This document shows positions 1 to 8,925 of a DNA stretch of 42,277 bases, in pieces. The notes under the pieces were generated by a model. It was not told where the DNA came from. It was given only the letters and a program-made list of their open reading frames with translations, and made no database searches. The position numbers were made by a program, and so were the translations under genes. Source of the stretch: a bacterium BMS3Bbin03. GTDB taxonomy: Bacteria; Zhuqueibacterota; JdFR-76; BMS3Abin05. Each line of letters opens with the position of its first letter. Positions within the stretch are counted from its first letter, which is position 1. The DNA lies in NCBI GenBank assembly GCA_002898015.1, contig BDTM01000100.1:1-42277 (forward strand), in the 5' to 3' direction.

Positions 1-1306
1 TTTTAATCGCACTAATGTAGGATTGAAACAGAATAACCAACATTGTCGATTCTGGGATTAATCCGTTTTAATCGCACTAATGTAGGATTGAAACTTTAAT
101 TAATTAAAAGGGGGCATAAAGCCCCCATTAGTTTTAATCGCACTAATGTAGGATTGAAACGCATATTCTTAAGCGTGTATCAGGGAGGATGCCCTTGCGT
201 TTTAATCGCACTAATGTAGGATTGAAACATTTAAATATTAATCCCCTCGGCCCCGCCGAAGCAGTTTTAATCGCACTAATGTAGGATTGAAACTTATTCC
301 GCTCCAAATAATCTGTCAACTTGTCTATGTTTTAATCGCACTAATGTAGGATTGAAACGGTCTCAATCTCCTTTCTAACTGACAATGGTTTCAGTTTTAA
401 TCGCACTAATGTAGGATTGAAACGCTCTCAATCTCTTTTCTGAATGATAATGGTTTCATCTTGTTTTAATCGCACTAATGTAGGATTGAAACCTTGGACA
501 TTATCTTGATCTCTTAAGACTATTTTCGTTTTAATCGCACTAATGTAGGATTGAAACGTAGGTGTAAATAATTGTGGAAATCTTTTCTTTACGTTTTAAT
601 CGCACTAATGTAGGATTGAAACGCCTGAATTTATTTTTCGTATAATTTTCTTTTAAGGTTTTAATCGCACTAATGTAGGATTGAAATAATCGAATAGTAA
701 TCATTATCATGCGTAGACAAAAGTTTTAGTCGCACTAATGTAGGATTGAAATTCTTATAGCTCTGATCACCCTCATTTACATATAATAGTTTTAATCGCA
801 CTAATGTAGGATTGAAACAGTCGGCACTTCGACAAGCTCAGTGACCGACTTCGACGTTTAATTGCACTAATGTAGGATTGAAATACTTTAAATCGCCACG
901 AATTCACGAATTTTAATTGTGTATTAATTGTGTTAAGCCAGAACTAAAATTCTCGCAATCGCCAAATCACCAAATTGCACTATTGTAGGATTGAAATACT
1001 TTAAATCGCCACGAATTCACGAATTTTAATTGTGTATTAATTGTGTTAAGCCAGAACTAAAATTCTTGCAATCGCCAAATCACCAAATCGCACTACTGTA
1101 GGATTGAAATACTTTAAATCGCCACGAATTCACGAATTTCAATTGCGTACTAATTGTGTTAAGCCAGAACTAAAATTCTTGCAATCGCCAAATCACCAAA
1201 TCAATAAATCACCAAATCGCACTAATGTAGGATTAAAACTGCGAAAGGTCACTTTGACAAGCTCAGTGACCGTATACGTTTAATCACACTCATGTTGGAT
1301 TGAAAT
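1..1306 (+). CRISPR. CRISPR array, leader-distal end (18 repeats, last five degenerate)
   Basis: A 30-bp repeat ending in the handle-like ATTGAAAC recurs at 1 (first base cut by the window edge), 65, 131, 199, 264, 329, 394, 463, 528, 593, 658, 723 and 789. Spacers are 35-39 bp. The copies at 658 and 723 carry one and two changes; the others are exact. Further degenerate copies end at 884, 997, 1110, 1239 and 1306. Decay toward the right, together with the 3' ATTGAAAC end, implies transcription left to right with the leader and any cas genes outside the window on the left. The repeat style resembles type I-B or type III systems, but the type cannot be assigned without cas genes. No cas gene was seen here. 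Confidence 0.98.
885..1239. repeat. Tandem duplication in the CRISPR trailer (113-bp period)
   Basis: Three near-identical units run 885-997, 998-1110 and 1111-1239. The last carries a 16-bp internal expansion of a CACCAAAT-type motif. Each unit holds about 85 bp of non-spacer-like DNA, starting ACTTTAAATCGCCACGAATT, and ends in a degraded CRISPR repeat. The units therefore arose by segmental duplication of the trailer and not by spacer acquisition. Confidence 0.9.
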
Positions 1307-1395
1307 TGATTTACTCCTCCTTTTAGTGAAAATTCGTGGGCCGGTTTTAATCTTCCTTAAAAATGATTTTTAACACTTTTTTATAAATTATTTAC

Positions 1396-1424
1396 TTGTA
1401 ATTAAAAGTGAATTTTTGTATAAT
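1396..1424 (+). promoter_or_regulatory. Sigma-70-like promoter of the aminotransferase operon
   Basis: TTGTAA (1396-1401) and TATAAT (1419-1424) are separated by exactly 17 bp, in AT-rich DNA about 180 bp before the start codon at 1602. The rest of 1307-1601 holds no gene. It has one short fragment of the dispersed 'attcgtgg' repeat near 1330 and the ribosome-binding site AGGAGG at 1589-1594. Confidence 0.6.
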
Positions 1425-1601
1425 GAAACTAATTATTTAAAAAACACAATTATCCCGAATAATTTGAACCGTTATTAAAGACGATGAAGCTCCGCGACGA
1501 ATGGATACGGCAAATTATATTACAATCCGCAGTGAAAGATTACCTTTTTTACAGCTAACCGATATAGAGCATCAGACAAACACTTTTCAGGAGGCAGTAT
1601 C

Positions 1602-2867
1602 ATGCAAAGTAAAGAATCGTTAAAAAAAGAAGCACTTAAAAATTTCAGTGAGTATATCAACTCGATGAAGGTTCGAACGCTTAAAAATGCAGGATTGGCC
1701 GTGATTGAGGATAAACGTGAGGGAGCGAGCATCTGGGATATTACGGGCGAACGTTATATTGATTGCCAGACCGGTTCCGGAATTATGAATGTGGGGCGTC
1801 ACAATAAGGAAATTGTTCGGGCGTTAAAAGAGGCTCTCGACACATACGATATCGGAGTTTTTTTATGGGCGTCCAGGCAAAAGGCGGACCTGGCAAAAAA
1901 GCTGGCTGAGATCACTCCGGGCGATTTAAAAATTTCGCTCTTTGGTGTCGGCGGGGGTGAAGCCATCGATGCCGCACTTAAACTCGCCAGAGGTTACACA
2001 ATGCGCAAAGAGGTCATTTATACGGAGAAGGCCTATCACGGACACACCGGTTTTGCGCTTTCAGCTATCGGCAAAAAGGCCTACCGTGAACCATTTGAGC
2101 CCTTGATCCCCGGATTTAAAATGGTGCCTTTTGGTGATATCGATGCGATTAAAAATACGATTACCGATGACACCGCTGCTGTTATTCTGGAACCTGTCCA
2201 GGGCGAAGGCGGCATTCATATTGCACCCGACGGCTATTTACAGGAAATCCGCAATATCTGCGATCAAAATGAAACACTGCTGATCCTAGATGAAATTCAA
2301 ACCGGCTTCGGACGCACCGGAAAGATGTTTGCAAGTGAACACTGGGGGGTGGTGCCGGATATCATGGCAGTTGCCAAATCCCTTAGCGGCGGTATTTACC
2401 CGATCTCCGCCACTATTTTTAAGGAAGAACTCAACGACTTCTTTTTAATGAATCCTTTCATTCACCTGTCGACTTTTGGCGGAGCAGATCTTGGCTGTGT
2501 TGTGGGATTGGCCACAATTGAATTTATTCAGAAAAATCATCTGGTTGAACATGCTGAAGAAATGGGAAAACGCTTTAGAAAGGGATTCGATGAGCTTTTG
2601 AAGGCATATCCCGATTTCCTTCTGGAAGTTCGGCAAAAAGGGTTAATGATGGGTCTTCAATATACCAATGAATCTATCGGCCCCAGAATGAGTAAAAAAT
2701 TAGCCGATCGAAACATTATGGCCATTTACACCGGGAATGACCCAAGCGTGATGCGTCTGATGCCGCCGCTGGTTATCCGGAAAGAAGAAGTCGATTATGT
2801 GTTGAACGCGCTGGGTGAGTCCATGCAGGAACTTTCCCGCGAAAAGGGTATCGGGCTAAATGATTAA
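1602..2867 (+). CDS. Class III PLP-dependent aminotransferase
   Basis: This 421-residue protein matches the acetylornithine/ornithine/4-aminobutyrate aminotransferase family (fold type I). The aspartate that contacts the PLP ring nitrogen is D230 in [12 protein letters not shown], and the Schiff-base lysine is K259 in AVAKSLSGG. The YHGHTG motif (145-150) and the phosphate-binding GGGEA (117-121) are also visible. The start is fixed by AGGAGG seven bases upstream. It is the first gene of a three-gene operon with an SCP2-like protein and an amino-acid permease, so it probably transaminates an imported amino acid or amine. The exact substrate cannot be read from the sequence. Most homologues have SGSEA where this one has GGGEA, a minor variation. 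Confidence 0.93.
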   Translation: MQSKESLKKEALKNFSEYINSMKVRTLKNAGLAVIEDKREGASIWDITGERYIDCQTGSGIMNVGRHNKEIVRALKEALDTYDIGVFLWASRQKADLAKKLAEITPGDLKISLFGVGGGEAIDAALKLARGYTMRKEVIYTEKAYHGHTGFALSAIGKKAYREPFEPLIPGFKMVPFGDIDAIKNTITDDTAAVILEPVQGEGGIHIAPDGYLQEIRNICDQNETLLILDEIQTGFGRTGKMFASEHWGVVPDIMAVAKSLSGGIYPISATIFKEELNDFFLMNPFIHLSTFGGADLGCVVGLATIEFIQKNHLVEHAEEMGKRFRKGFDELLKAYPDFLLEVRQKGLMMGLQYTNESIGPRMSKKLADRNIMAIYTGNDPSVMRLMPPLVIRKEEVDYVLNALGESMQELSREKGIGLND

Positions 2868-2908
2868 GTAAATTTAATTGTAAATGAATTTAAAAAAAGG
2901 GAGGAATC

Positions 2909-3268
2909 ATGGCAACTAAAAAGGAAATCCTTGAAGCCTTAGCGGACTATCAGATTAATTGCAATAATAATAAGCGCCTGCGGAAGATGCAGCGTAACTG
3001 GACCCGGAAATTAAATTTTGTTGCAGAAGATACGGGGGATGTGTTTTCAATGGAGGTGGTCAACGGCGAAATCACATCTTTCAAACCGGCCCCCATTGAA
3101 GACCCTGATATTATTGTAACCTCCACCAGCGAAAATCTTTGTGATATGTTCTGGGGCGATTTAAACCCCTCGCAGAAATATCTCCAGGGAGAGATTCGTG
3201 TTAAAGCAAGTCAGGAAGATATTCTGCGGCTGGACGCCATTTCGATGATTATCTGGCCGGAAGATTAA
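2909..3268 (+). CDS. SCP2 sterol-transfer-like domain protein
   Basis: This single-domain protein of 119 residues resembles the SCP-2 lipid-binding fold. It has an N-terminal helix, a beta-sheet with the FSMEVVNGEI strand region, and a C-terminal stretch (GDLNPSQKYLQGEIRVKAS) like the family's 'G-x-x-x-P-x-x-A-x-x-x-G-x-i' signature. There is no signal peptide, so it is cytoplasmic. A GGGAGGA ribosome-binding site lies 8-10 bases before ATG. It sits 41 bp after the aminotransferase and 14 bp before the permease, so the three are co-transcribed. Its role with amino-acid metabolism is unknown; binding of a hydrophobic ligand is the family-level expectation. Confidence 0.75.
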   Translation: MATKKEILEALADYQINCNNNKRLRKMQRNWTRKLNFVAEDTGDVFSMEVVNGEITSFKPAPIEDPDIIVTSTSENLCDMFWGDLNPSQKYLQGEIRVKASQEDILRLDAISMIIWPED

Positions 3269-3282
3269 AAGGGATACTGATT

Positions 3283-4686
3283 ATGATTCAATTAAAAAAA
3301 GTTATCAAACTGCGAACGGTTGTTTCAACCTCCGCCGGAATGGCACTTGCGACGTCCTGTTATCTGGCAGGACTGCAGGTTGCAAATATGGTTTCCGGAG
3401 ATCTGGCCTGGGTTTCCATTTTGATTGCCGGAATCCTTGCCCTTTTATCTTCTCTGAATTTTTCAGAATTGACATCACTCTACCCGACTGCCGCGGGTAT
3501 TAAATTGTTTATTCAAAATGCCTTCTCCGAAAAAATCGCAATCATTATTGGAATGTTTTATGTGGTTCTTGGGATTTCCATGGTGGGTGCGGAAAGTTAC
3601 CTGCTCTCCAGCGTTCTCTCCAGCACAATGCCCTTATTCCACCCGTACTGGGATCGATTGTTCTGGATGGTCTTCTTTATTCTGTTTGTGGGGGTCATCA
3701 ACTTCCGCGGTGTGAAAATTACGGGCTTTGTTCAGGACATCTTAACTTATTCGATGCTGACATTTTTGATTCTCATTTCAATTTATGCGTTCTGGAGACA
3801 TGGATTTCATTTTAACTTACCCTTTCGCGGATCATCTGCACAGGCAGGGAATATCTTTCAGGCTGCGGGGGTCGGCATTTTTCTGTATGTGGGCTACGAG
3901 TGGGTCGCACCGCTTGCAGAAGAAACAACAGATTATCGTATGATTAGCAAAGGCATGATGATCGCCATAGGCCTGCTTTCGGTCACTTATGCGCTCTTTA
4001 TCGTTGCCATGCATCAGGGTCTTACAGAGGCGCAGCTTCGTTCCGGAACGCTGATTCCGCATATTCTGTTTGCACAAAACTTGCTCGGCACAAAAGGGGT
4101 CGTGCTGTTTGTAATTGTGAGTATTCTGGCCTCTGTAACCTCTTTTAATGCGGGCCTTCTGAACACATCCCGCTTTACGTACGCAATGGCAAGAGATAAT
4201 GTACTGCCCCGCACCTTCAGCAAACTTCATCTCAGTTACGCAACACCATGGGTTGCCATTTTAGGATTGGTTCTGTTTTCGATTTCAATTTCTCTGGTGA
4301 TTTTTTTCACCGGACAATATTTGTACATTATTATGCTGGCTGCCGCTCTGGAGTGCTTCATCTATGTTGTGACGGCTGTCTGCGTGATTCGGCTGCGCAA
4401 AAAATTCCCGGACCAGCCCCGCGCTTTTAAGATTCCCTTTGGCATGACTTTCCCGGTTCTGACAATTATTATTTTCACGGGATTGCTGATCGGTATTTTT
4501 TCAGATGTGACGCGCGATTATAATGGAACTGTGCTGTTTCATAACTACTGGGTTGCATTTGGGATGGCTCTGTTTTTTATGTTCACAACATTTTACACAT
4601 TGCGGATCGTTCCCATTCTCAAGCAAAAAGCGGCTGCACGCGCTGCCGTGCGAAAACGCAGAAGGCCCGGGAGAAATGGACGTTAA
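3283..4686 (+). CDS. APC-superfamily amino-acid permease
   Basis: This 467-residue polytopic membrane protein has about 12 hydrophobic segments. It shows the N-terminal APC pattern (TSAGMALATSCYLAG, residues about 15-29), a conserved GVGIFLYVGYEWVAPLAEET region around TM6, and an arginine/lysine-rich tail (KRRRPGRNGR). It is predicted to import amino acids or amines by cation symport or exchange at the inner membrane. The start follows an AAGGGA sequence that overlaps the end of the SCP2 gene. As the last gene of the operon it probably supplies substrate to the aminotransferase. Substrate specificity cannot be assigned. Confidence 0.9.
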   Translation: MIQLKKVIKLRTVVSTSAGMALATSCYLAGLQVANMVSGDLAWVSILIAGILALLSSLNFSELTSLYPTAAGIKLFIQNAFSEKIAIIIGMFYVVLGISMVGAESYLLSSVLSSTMPLFHPYWDRLFWMVFFILFVGVINFRGVKITGFVQDILTYSMLTFLILISIYAFWRHGFHFNLPFRGSSAQAGNIFQAAGVGIFLYVGYEWVAPLAEETTDYRMISKGMMIAIGLLSVTYALFIVAMHQGLTEAQLRSGTLIPHILFAQNLLGTKGVVLFVIVSILASVTSFNAGLLNTSRFTYAMARDNVLPRTFSKLHLSYATPWVAILGLVLFSISISLVIFFTGQYLYIIMLAAALECFIYVVTAVCVIRLRKKFPDQPRAFKIPFGMTFPVLTIIIFTGLLIGIFSDVTRDYNGTVLFHNYWVAFGMALFFMFTTFYTLRIVPILKQKAAARAAVRKRRRPGRNGR

Positions 4687-4734
4687 TTCGGATCGATTGA
4701 AATGGGATAGGGGTGATGAAAACCAGGATAATCC

Positions 4735-4807
4735 GTAGGGGCGATGCATTCGGTGGCAAAATTGCTGCGAATGGACAAATCATTTCCTGCGAATGCATCG
4801 CCCCAAC
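4735..4807. repeat. Palindromic dispersed element (REP/MITE-like)
   Basis: Perfect 15-bp inverted arms lie at 4738-4752 (GGGGCGATGCATTCG) and 4790-4804, with 37 bp between them. The outer bases (GTA at 4735 and AAC at 4805) nearly continue the symmetry. No ORF is inside. The arrangement matches RAYT-mobilised palindromic repeats, and a RAYT remnant occurs at 34564-35169. The element fills most of the gap between the permease and tex. Confidence 0.75.
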
Positions 4808-4925
4808 AGATAGAATAATAGCCCTGAAATACGATCCTGCAAAACCATTACCGCAGATCCATTCGATTAACGGAATTATTTTTATTGTTAATGATCAGAT
4901 GAGGCTGTATCAAAAGTATCTATTT

Positions 4926-4955
4926 CACCGCCGAGCACGCTGAGAAGGCGCAAAG
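4926..4955. repeat. Degenerate 'caccgc-gag-cgc' dispersed repeat
   Basis: CACCGCCGAGCACGCTGAGA and the bases after it resemble the widely dispersed bacterial repeat built on ACCGCAGAG/ACGCAGAG units. This is a single degenerate copy in the gap before tex, with no coding potential. Recognition is by eye only. Confidence 0.4.
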
Positions 4956-4976
4956 TTCAAAAAGAATAATTTATTT

Positions 4977-7169
4977 TCAAATGAGCGGCGCTGAAGGGGG
5001 TTCAAGATTCATGCTCAACGCCACACGCCCGCGTTCCAGGTCCACGTCGAGAACGCGGACATCGATGATGTCACCCACGGAGACTCGATCCAGAGGATTC
5101 CTGGTGTGCTGTCCCATTTCGCTCCGGTGCACCAGTCCGTCCTGCTTCACCCCGATATCCACGAAAGCGCCAAAATCCACCACATTTCGTACGGTTCCTT
5201 TTAAAAGCATTCCCTGCCGCAGGTCTTCCATTTTCAAAACATCGCTGCGGAAAATAGGCGGCGGGAGCTCGGCTCGCGGATCCCGCCCGGGTTTTTCCAG
5301 ATTTTCAATAATATCCATCAGCGTGTACTCACCCACGCGCACCGTTTCGGCCAGGTCTTTATACGAAAAATTTCCATCATCGATTTTTTGGCGCAAAAGA
5401 TTGCCGTGGGTCTGAATTGCCTTTAAATCGAGGTTTAGCCGTTCCAGCAGCTTCCTGGCGGCTTCATACGACTCCGGATGAATGGCCGTATTGTCGAATA
5501 GATTTTCTCCCCCCGGAATCCGTAAGAATCCGGCGCCTTGCTCAAAACTCTTCGTTCCCATTCCTTTTATATCCAAAAGCTCCTTCCGATTAGCAAACTT
5601 GCCGTGGGTGTCCCGGTACGCCACAATGGCTTCCGCCAATTTCGTATTCAGGCCGGAGACATATTTCAACAGCGCCGCCGAAGCCGTATTCAAATCCACA
5701 CCCACATGGTTCACAACCGATTCCACAACCGTGTGGAGCGCTTCCGTCAGCTTTTTCTGGTTCACGTCGTGCTGGTACATCCCGACGCCGATAGATTTCG
5801 GTTCGATTTTCACCAATTCGGCCAGGGGATCCAGCAGGCGCCGGGCGATGGAGATGTTGCCCCGCATGCTGGCTTCCAGATCCGGAAATTCCCGGCGCGC
5901 CAGAGGTGAGGCCGAATAGACCGAAGCCCCCGCTTCACTCACAATAATGTACACTACATCCCGGGCCTTTTCATGAATGAGCTGCGCCGCCAATTGCTCC
6001 GTCTCACGGGAAGCCGTCCCGTTTCCGATGGCGATGACATCGACGTAATATTTGTTAATCAACTCCCAAAGGACGCCTTTTGCACTGTTCCACTGATTCT
6101 GCGGCGGGTGCGGGAAAATTGTGGTTCCCTCCAGATACTTCCCGGTTTTATCAATCACGGCCACCTTGCAGCCCGTCCGGTAGCCGGGGTCGATACCCAT
6201 GATGACTTTTCCGGTGATGGGCGGCTGCATCAGGAGATTTCTCAGATTTTTGGCAAACACGTTGATGGCGTGCGCCTCTGCTTTTTCCGTTAAGGCACTG
6301 CGCACCTCACGCTCGATGGCCGGGAAAAGCAGACGGTGGTAGGCATCCGTGAGGGCCGTTTGCAGATGTTCCGTAAAAATGGAGTTCGGCTTGCGCACAA
6401 TCTGCAGTTCCAGCCTGCGGAGAAGCGCATCCTCATCGACTTCAATTTTCACTTTCAAAACAGTCTCTTTTTCCCCGCGATTGATGGCCAGCAAACGGTG
6501 CGGGCGAACCCGCTTCACAAGCTCTTTGTACTCGTAGTACATTTCGTACGGGGTGCGGTCTTTTGTCTTTCCGGCACTGACCAGCATGCCTGTATTCAAT
6601 ACGAATTTTCGAACCAATTGCCGAATATCGGCGTTGTCCGAAATCATTTCCGCAGCAATGTCTTCGGCGCCCTGCAGGGCTTCCTCCGGCGAACGGACCT
6701 CTTTTTCGTCATTGACATATTCCTGTGCAAATTCCCCTGGCGTTCCTTCCGTCGTCTCCTGGTTCCAGATGAGCAGCGCCAAAGGCTCCAGCCCTTTTGC
6801 CTTTGCCGTGGTGGCACGTGTTTTTCGCTTTGGTTTGTAAGGCAGATAAAGATCCTCCACCTCCTGTAATTTTCGCGACCGGCTAATTTTTGCCTGCAAC
6901 GCAGGTGTGAGCTTTCCCTGCTCGTCGATGGTTTTCAAAACCGTCTGTTTTCGATCTTCCAGAATCCGGAAGTAATTGAGGCGCACCTGAATTTCGCGAA
7001 TCTGTTCCTCATCCAGCTTGCCCGTGACTTCCTTTCGATAACGTGCAATAAAAGGCACGGTGTTGCCGTCATCCAAAAGCTCGACCGTATGGCTGACCTG
7101 AACCGGCAGAATATGTAAGTCCTCGGCAATAATTTCAAACATCTGTTCCTCGGATAAACGCGGATACAC
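4977..7169 (-). CDS. tex: Tex-family S1 RNA-binding transcription accessory protein
   Basis: This 730-residue protein has the full Tex architecture. The helical Tex-N region spans about 1-200. The YqgF/RNase H-like domain starts at VIMGIDPGYRTGCK (about 325). Helix-hairpin-helix segments lie in LNTASAALLKYVSGL to LLDIKGMGTKSF (about 495-555), and the C-terminal S1 domain contains GTVRNVVDFGAFVDIG (about 655-670). Tex binds nucleic acid and modulates transcription in the cytoplasm. The start is GTG at 7169: an AAGGAG lies 9 bases upstream, while the ATG at 7177 is out of frame and too close to that site. It appears monocistronic. Confidence 0.95.
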   Translation of the reverse strand: MYPRLSEEQMFEIIAEDLHILPVQVSHTVELLDDGNTVPFIARYRKEVTGKLDEEQIREIQVRLNYFRILEDRKQTVLKTIDEQGKLTPALQAKISRSRKLQEVEDLYLPYKPKRKTRATTAKAKGLEPLALLIWNQETTEGTPGEFAQEYVNDEKEVRSPEEALQGAEDIAAEMISDNADIRQLVRKFVLNTGMLVSAGKTKDRTPYEMYYEYKELVKRVRPHRLLAINRGEKETVLKVKIEVDEDALLRRLELQIVRKPNSIFTEHLQTALTDAYHRLLFPAIEREVRSALTEKAEAHAINVFAKNLRNLLMQPPITGKVIMGIDPGYRTGCKVAVIDKTGKYLEGTTIFPHPPQNQWNSAKGVLWELINKYYVDVIAIGNGTASRETEQLAAQLIHEKARDVVYIIVSEAGASVYSASPLARREFPDLEASMRGNISIARRLLDPLAELVKIEPKSIGVGMYQHDVNQKKLTEALHTVVESVVNHVGVDLNTASAALLKYVSGLNTKLAEAIVAYRDTHGKFANRKELLDIKGMGTKSFEQGAGFLRIPGGENLFDNTAIHPESYEAARKLLERLNLDLKAIQTHGNLLRQKIDDGNFSYKDLAETVRVGEYTLMDIIENLEKPGRDPRAELPPPIFRSDVLKMEDLRQGMLLKGTVRNVVDFGAFVDIGVKQDGLVHRSEMGQHTRNPLDRVSVGDIIDVRVLDVDLERGRVALSMNLEPPSAPLI

Positions 7170-7257
7170 CTGAGCATACTCCTTATTTAAAATTCATCCT
7201 GATTTAGCTGCCACTAAAGACTCAATTCAAAAACGCCGGTGTCAAATAAAATCTTCA

Positions 7258-7350
7258 CCCCGTTAGATAAAGTATTTGCATTTTTTATCCATAGTCAGAC
7301 ACCCTTCTGTTTCTGAAAAATCATATTATCCTGTTCAGTATCTAACGGGG
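7258..7350. repeat. 93-bp segment with 12-bp perfect terminal inverted repeats
   Basis: CCCCGTTAGATA (7258-7269) and TATCTAACGGGG (7339-7350) are perfect inverted copies, with 69 bp of AT-rich DNA between them and no ORF. The right arm supplies the stop codon of the truncated four-helix-bundle gene, so this looks like a small inserted element or the scar of one. Confidence 0.6.
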
Positions 7351-7545
7351 CAAGAATGACTCGATGACAAGACTTATTGTTTCTTCACTCGTCCCGGACC
7401 TGACAATCTGACTAATAAGGGGATTATTGATTAGATTTTTTGGAATTGATTCTGCGTATTCAATACGCTTCTCTCCGACGATAGCCGTCCTTTCCTCTAA
7501 ATCATATTTCCGGTTGGCATTTGAGTTTTGAACTTCATTTGACAT
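7342..7545 (-). pseudogene. Truncated four-helix-bundle (IVP/S23-type) protein
   Basis: The 67 codons begin like the four-helix-bundle family found in 23S rRNA intervening sequences and as free genes: MSNEVQNSN, then DLEERTA, and the diagnostic NNPLISQIVRSGTS. Where family members continue with IGANYxEA and about 60 more residues, this one turns into unrelated sequence and stops inside the inverted repeat at 7339-7350. I therefore call it broken. The same upstream sequence and first codons recur at 27834-27873. Its function is unknown even in intact homologues. Confidence 0.7.
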
Positions 7546-7698
7546 TCGGATTTTTAGATTTGACCGTATTTTATTTGATATTGGATTTTGTTTAACGGCT
7601 TATAGAATACAAAATTTTTAGATGGAATGCAAGATGAAAGGCAAAATCTTTGAATGTCGAGCAAATCTTGCTGTGGGAGATGGCGAATGAAAACTGGT

Positions 7699-8889
7699 TC
7701 ATCTTTTTTTGGAATACCATTTTCTGACAACTTTTTCCGCTTCTTTCCCGTAGACACAAAAACCGATGTTTTTATGCGCCTGCTCTGCGGAGTAAAGTCG
7801 CGCCGGCCAGTCCCACCATGTAACGCCGATAAACCAGGGCTCATACCAGAAACTTTCAAGAAGCGCTTCATAAAACCGTGCCTGTTCTCCCTCATCATCA
7901 ACGGTCGAATCATTCGGGGAAATCCAGGGGGTCATGGCAAAGTGCTTTCCGTTTGCCATGCCGGTTTCAATAAAGAAAATGGGGCGATTCCATTTACGAC
8001 TAAGCTGCTCTAAAGTTTTTCGAATGATCTTCCAGCGCGCAGCCATGCCGGTAACAGAGGTATCTTCTTTTTTAACAGTTTTACCCGAGGCAGCAGAATC
8101 GACAGCGCCTACCGGGAAATAAGCACTAATGCTGATCACATCAACGGCACTCCACCAATTTACTTGATTAAGTCTATCATGATTTACATTATACGTCAAT
8201 CGCCCGCTGTAGACTTTTCTAACAGATCGAATTAAGTTTAGCCATTGTTCTTTAAAGCCCTCGGTTGAATTCATCTCACAGCCCAGAGCAAACATATCGG
8301 CTTGCGTTTCCTGGGCAAGTTTAGCATAATGAATAATATACGCATTATATTCTTTCCACCATTTCCCCCATGCCTTAAGATCTTTTTCTCCGGATTTCGT
8401 GTTAAATTTAATCCTGGCACGCCATGTCCCATCCTTGATATTGACCATTGGCTTCAGGATTACCTTCAGGTGATTTTCACGTGCCAGTTGAACGGCATGG
8501 CGAATTTCCGAATCCGTAACCATGTCCGGATTTTTCTTGCCCCACAAAATTTCGGTGCTGCCCGGAGTATCCATCGATGCTGCAAAAGCGATACAGACGG
8601 TATTGGAATTGGTCTCCGCTAATTTTTGCATGGATTCTGCGGCACGCCTGCCCAGATAGTCTCCTCTAATTCCGGGAAAGCCCCAGGTAAAGCCTTTATA
8701 AAATTCCGGTTTATCCTGTGAATGCGCCTTATTCGCCCCATAAATTGAAAATAATAACGTCAGTGATATAAACAGCCATAACCGGACGATGGATTTTAGA
8801 TTATGTTGCGATGTCTTTTGTGCCTTCAATATAAAAGATGCGGGACGAATGGACTCCGGTACAGAGCATGATGTTTTTGGGGGAATCAC
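7699..8889 (-). CDS. GH113-like glycoside hydrolase (probable beta-mannanase)
   Basis: This 396-residue TIM-barrel hydrolase has a signal or anchor segment at about 31-58 (LWLFISLTLLFSIYGANKAHSQ). The mature part starts FYKGFTWGFPG, with the expected acid/base E205 in ALGCEMNS and nucleophile E308 in FFIETGM. This pattern fits family GH113, whose known members cut beta-1,4-mannan. It is exported and probably periplasmic or surface-attached. The start is GTG at 8889, with AAGGAG seven bases upstream. It lies 36 bp after the DUF5060 hydrolase and is the last gene of the mannan locus. Family assignment is by motif; another clan GH-A family is possible. Confidence 0.75.
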   Translation of the reverse strand: MIPPKTSCSVPESIRPASFILKAQKTSQHNLKSIVRLWLFISLTLLFSIYGANKAHSQDKPEFYKGFTWGFPGIRGDYLGRRAAESMQKLAETNSNTVCIAFAASMDTPGSTEILWGKKNPDMVTDSEIRHAVQLARENHLKVILKPMVNIKDGTWRARIKFNTKSGEKDLKAWGKWWKEYNAYIIHYAKLAQETQADMFALGCEMNSTEGFKEQWLNLIRSVRKVYSGRLTYNVNHDRLNQVNWWSAVDVISISAYFPVGAVDSAASGKTVKKEDTSVTGMAARWKIIRKTLEQLSRKWNRPIFFIETGMANGKHFAMTPWISPNDSTVDDEGEQARFYEALLESFWYEPWFIGVTWWDWPARLYSAEQAHKNIGFCVYGKEAEKVVRKWYSKKR

Positions 8890-8925
8890 AAACCTTCTCC
8901 TTCTTTATTCATCGGGAAAAATGAT

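Noticed and set aside
819..855. The 37-bp interval as a normal CRISPR spacer
   Set aside because: It contains a palindromic motif repeated at 1245-1275 and common in bacterial chromosomes, so it is probably not phage-derived.
1307..1601. A leader or cas gene to the right of the array
   Set aside because: The repeats degrade toward this side, and the region holds only a promoter for the aminotransferase operon.
4981..6869. Several 100-180-codon plus-strand frames opposite tex
   Set aside because: They are shadows of a well-supported GC-richer gene; none shows a domain or start signal.
7554..7913. A 119-codon minus-strand frame overlapping the end of the GH113-like gene
   Set aside because: It overlaps the hydrolase in another frame and has no recognisable features.
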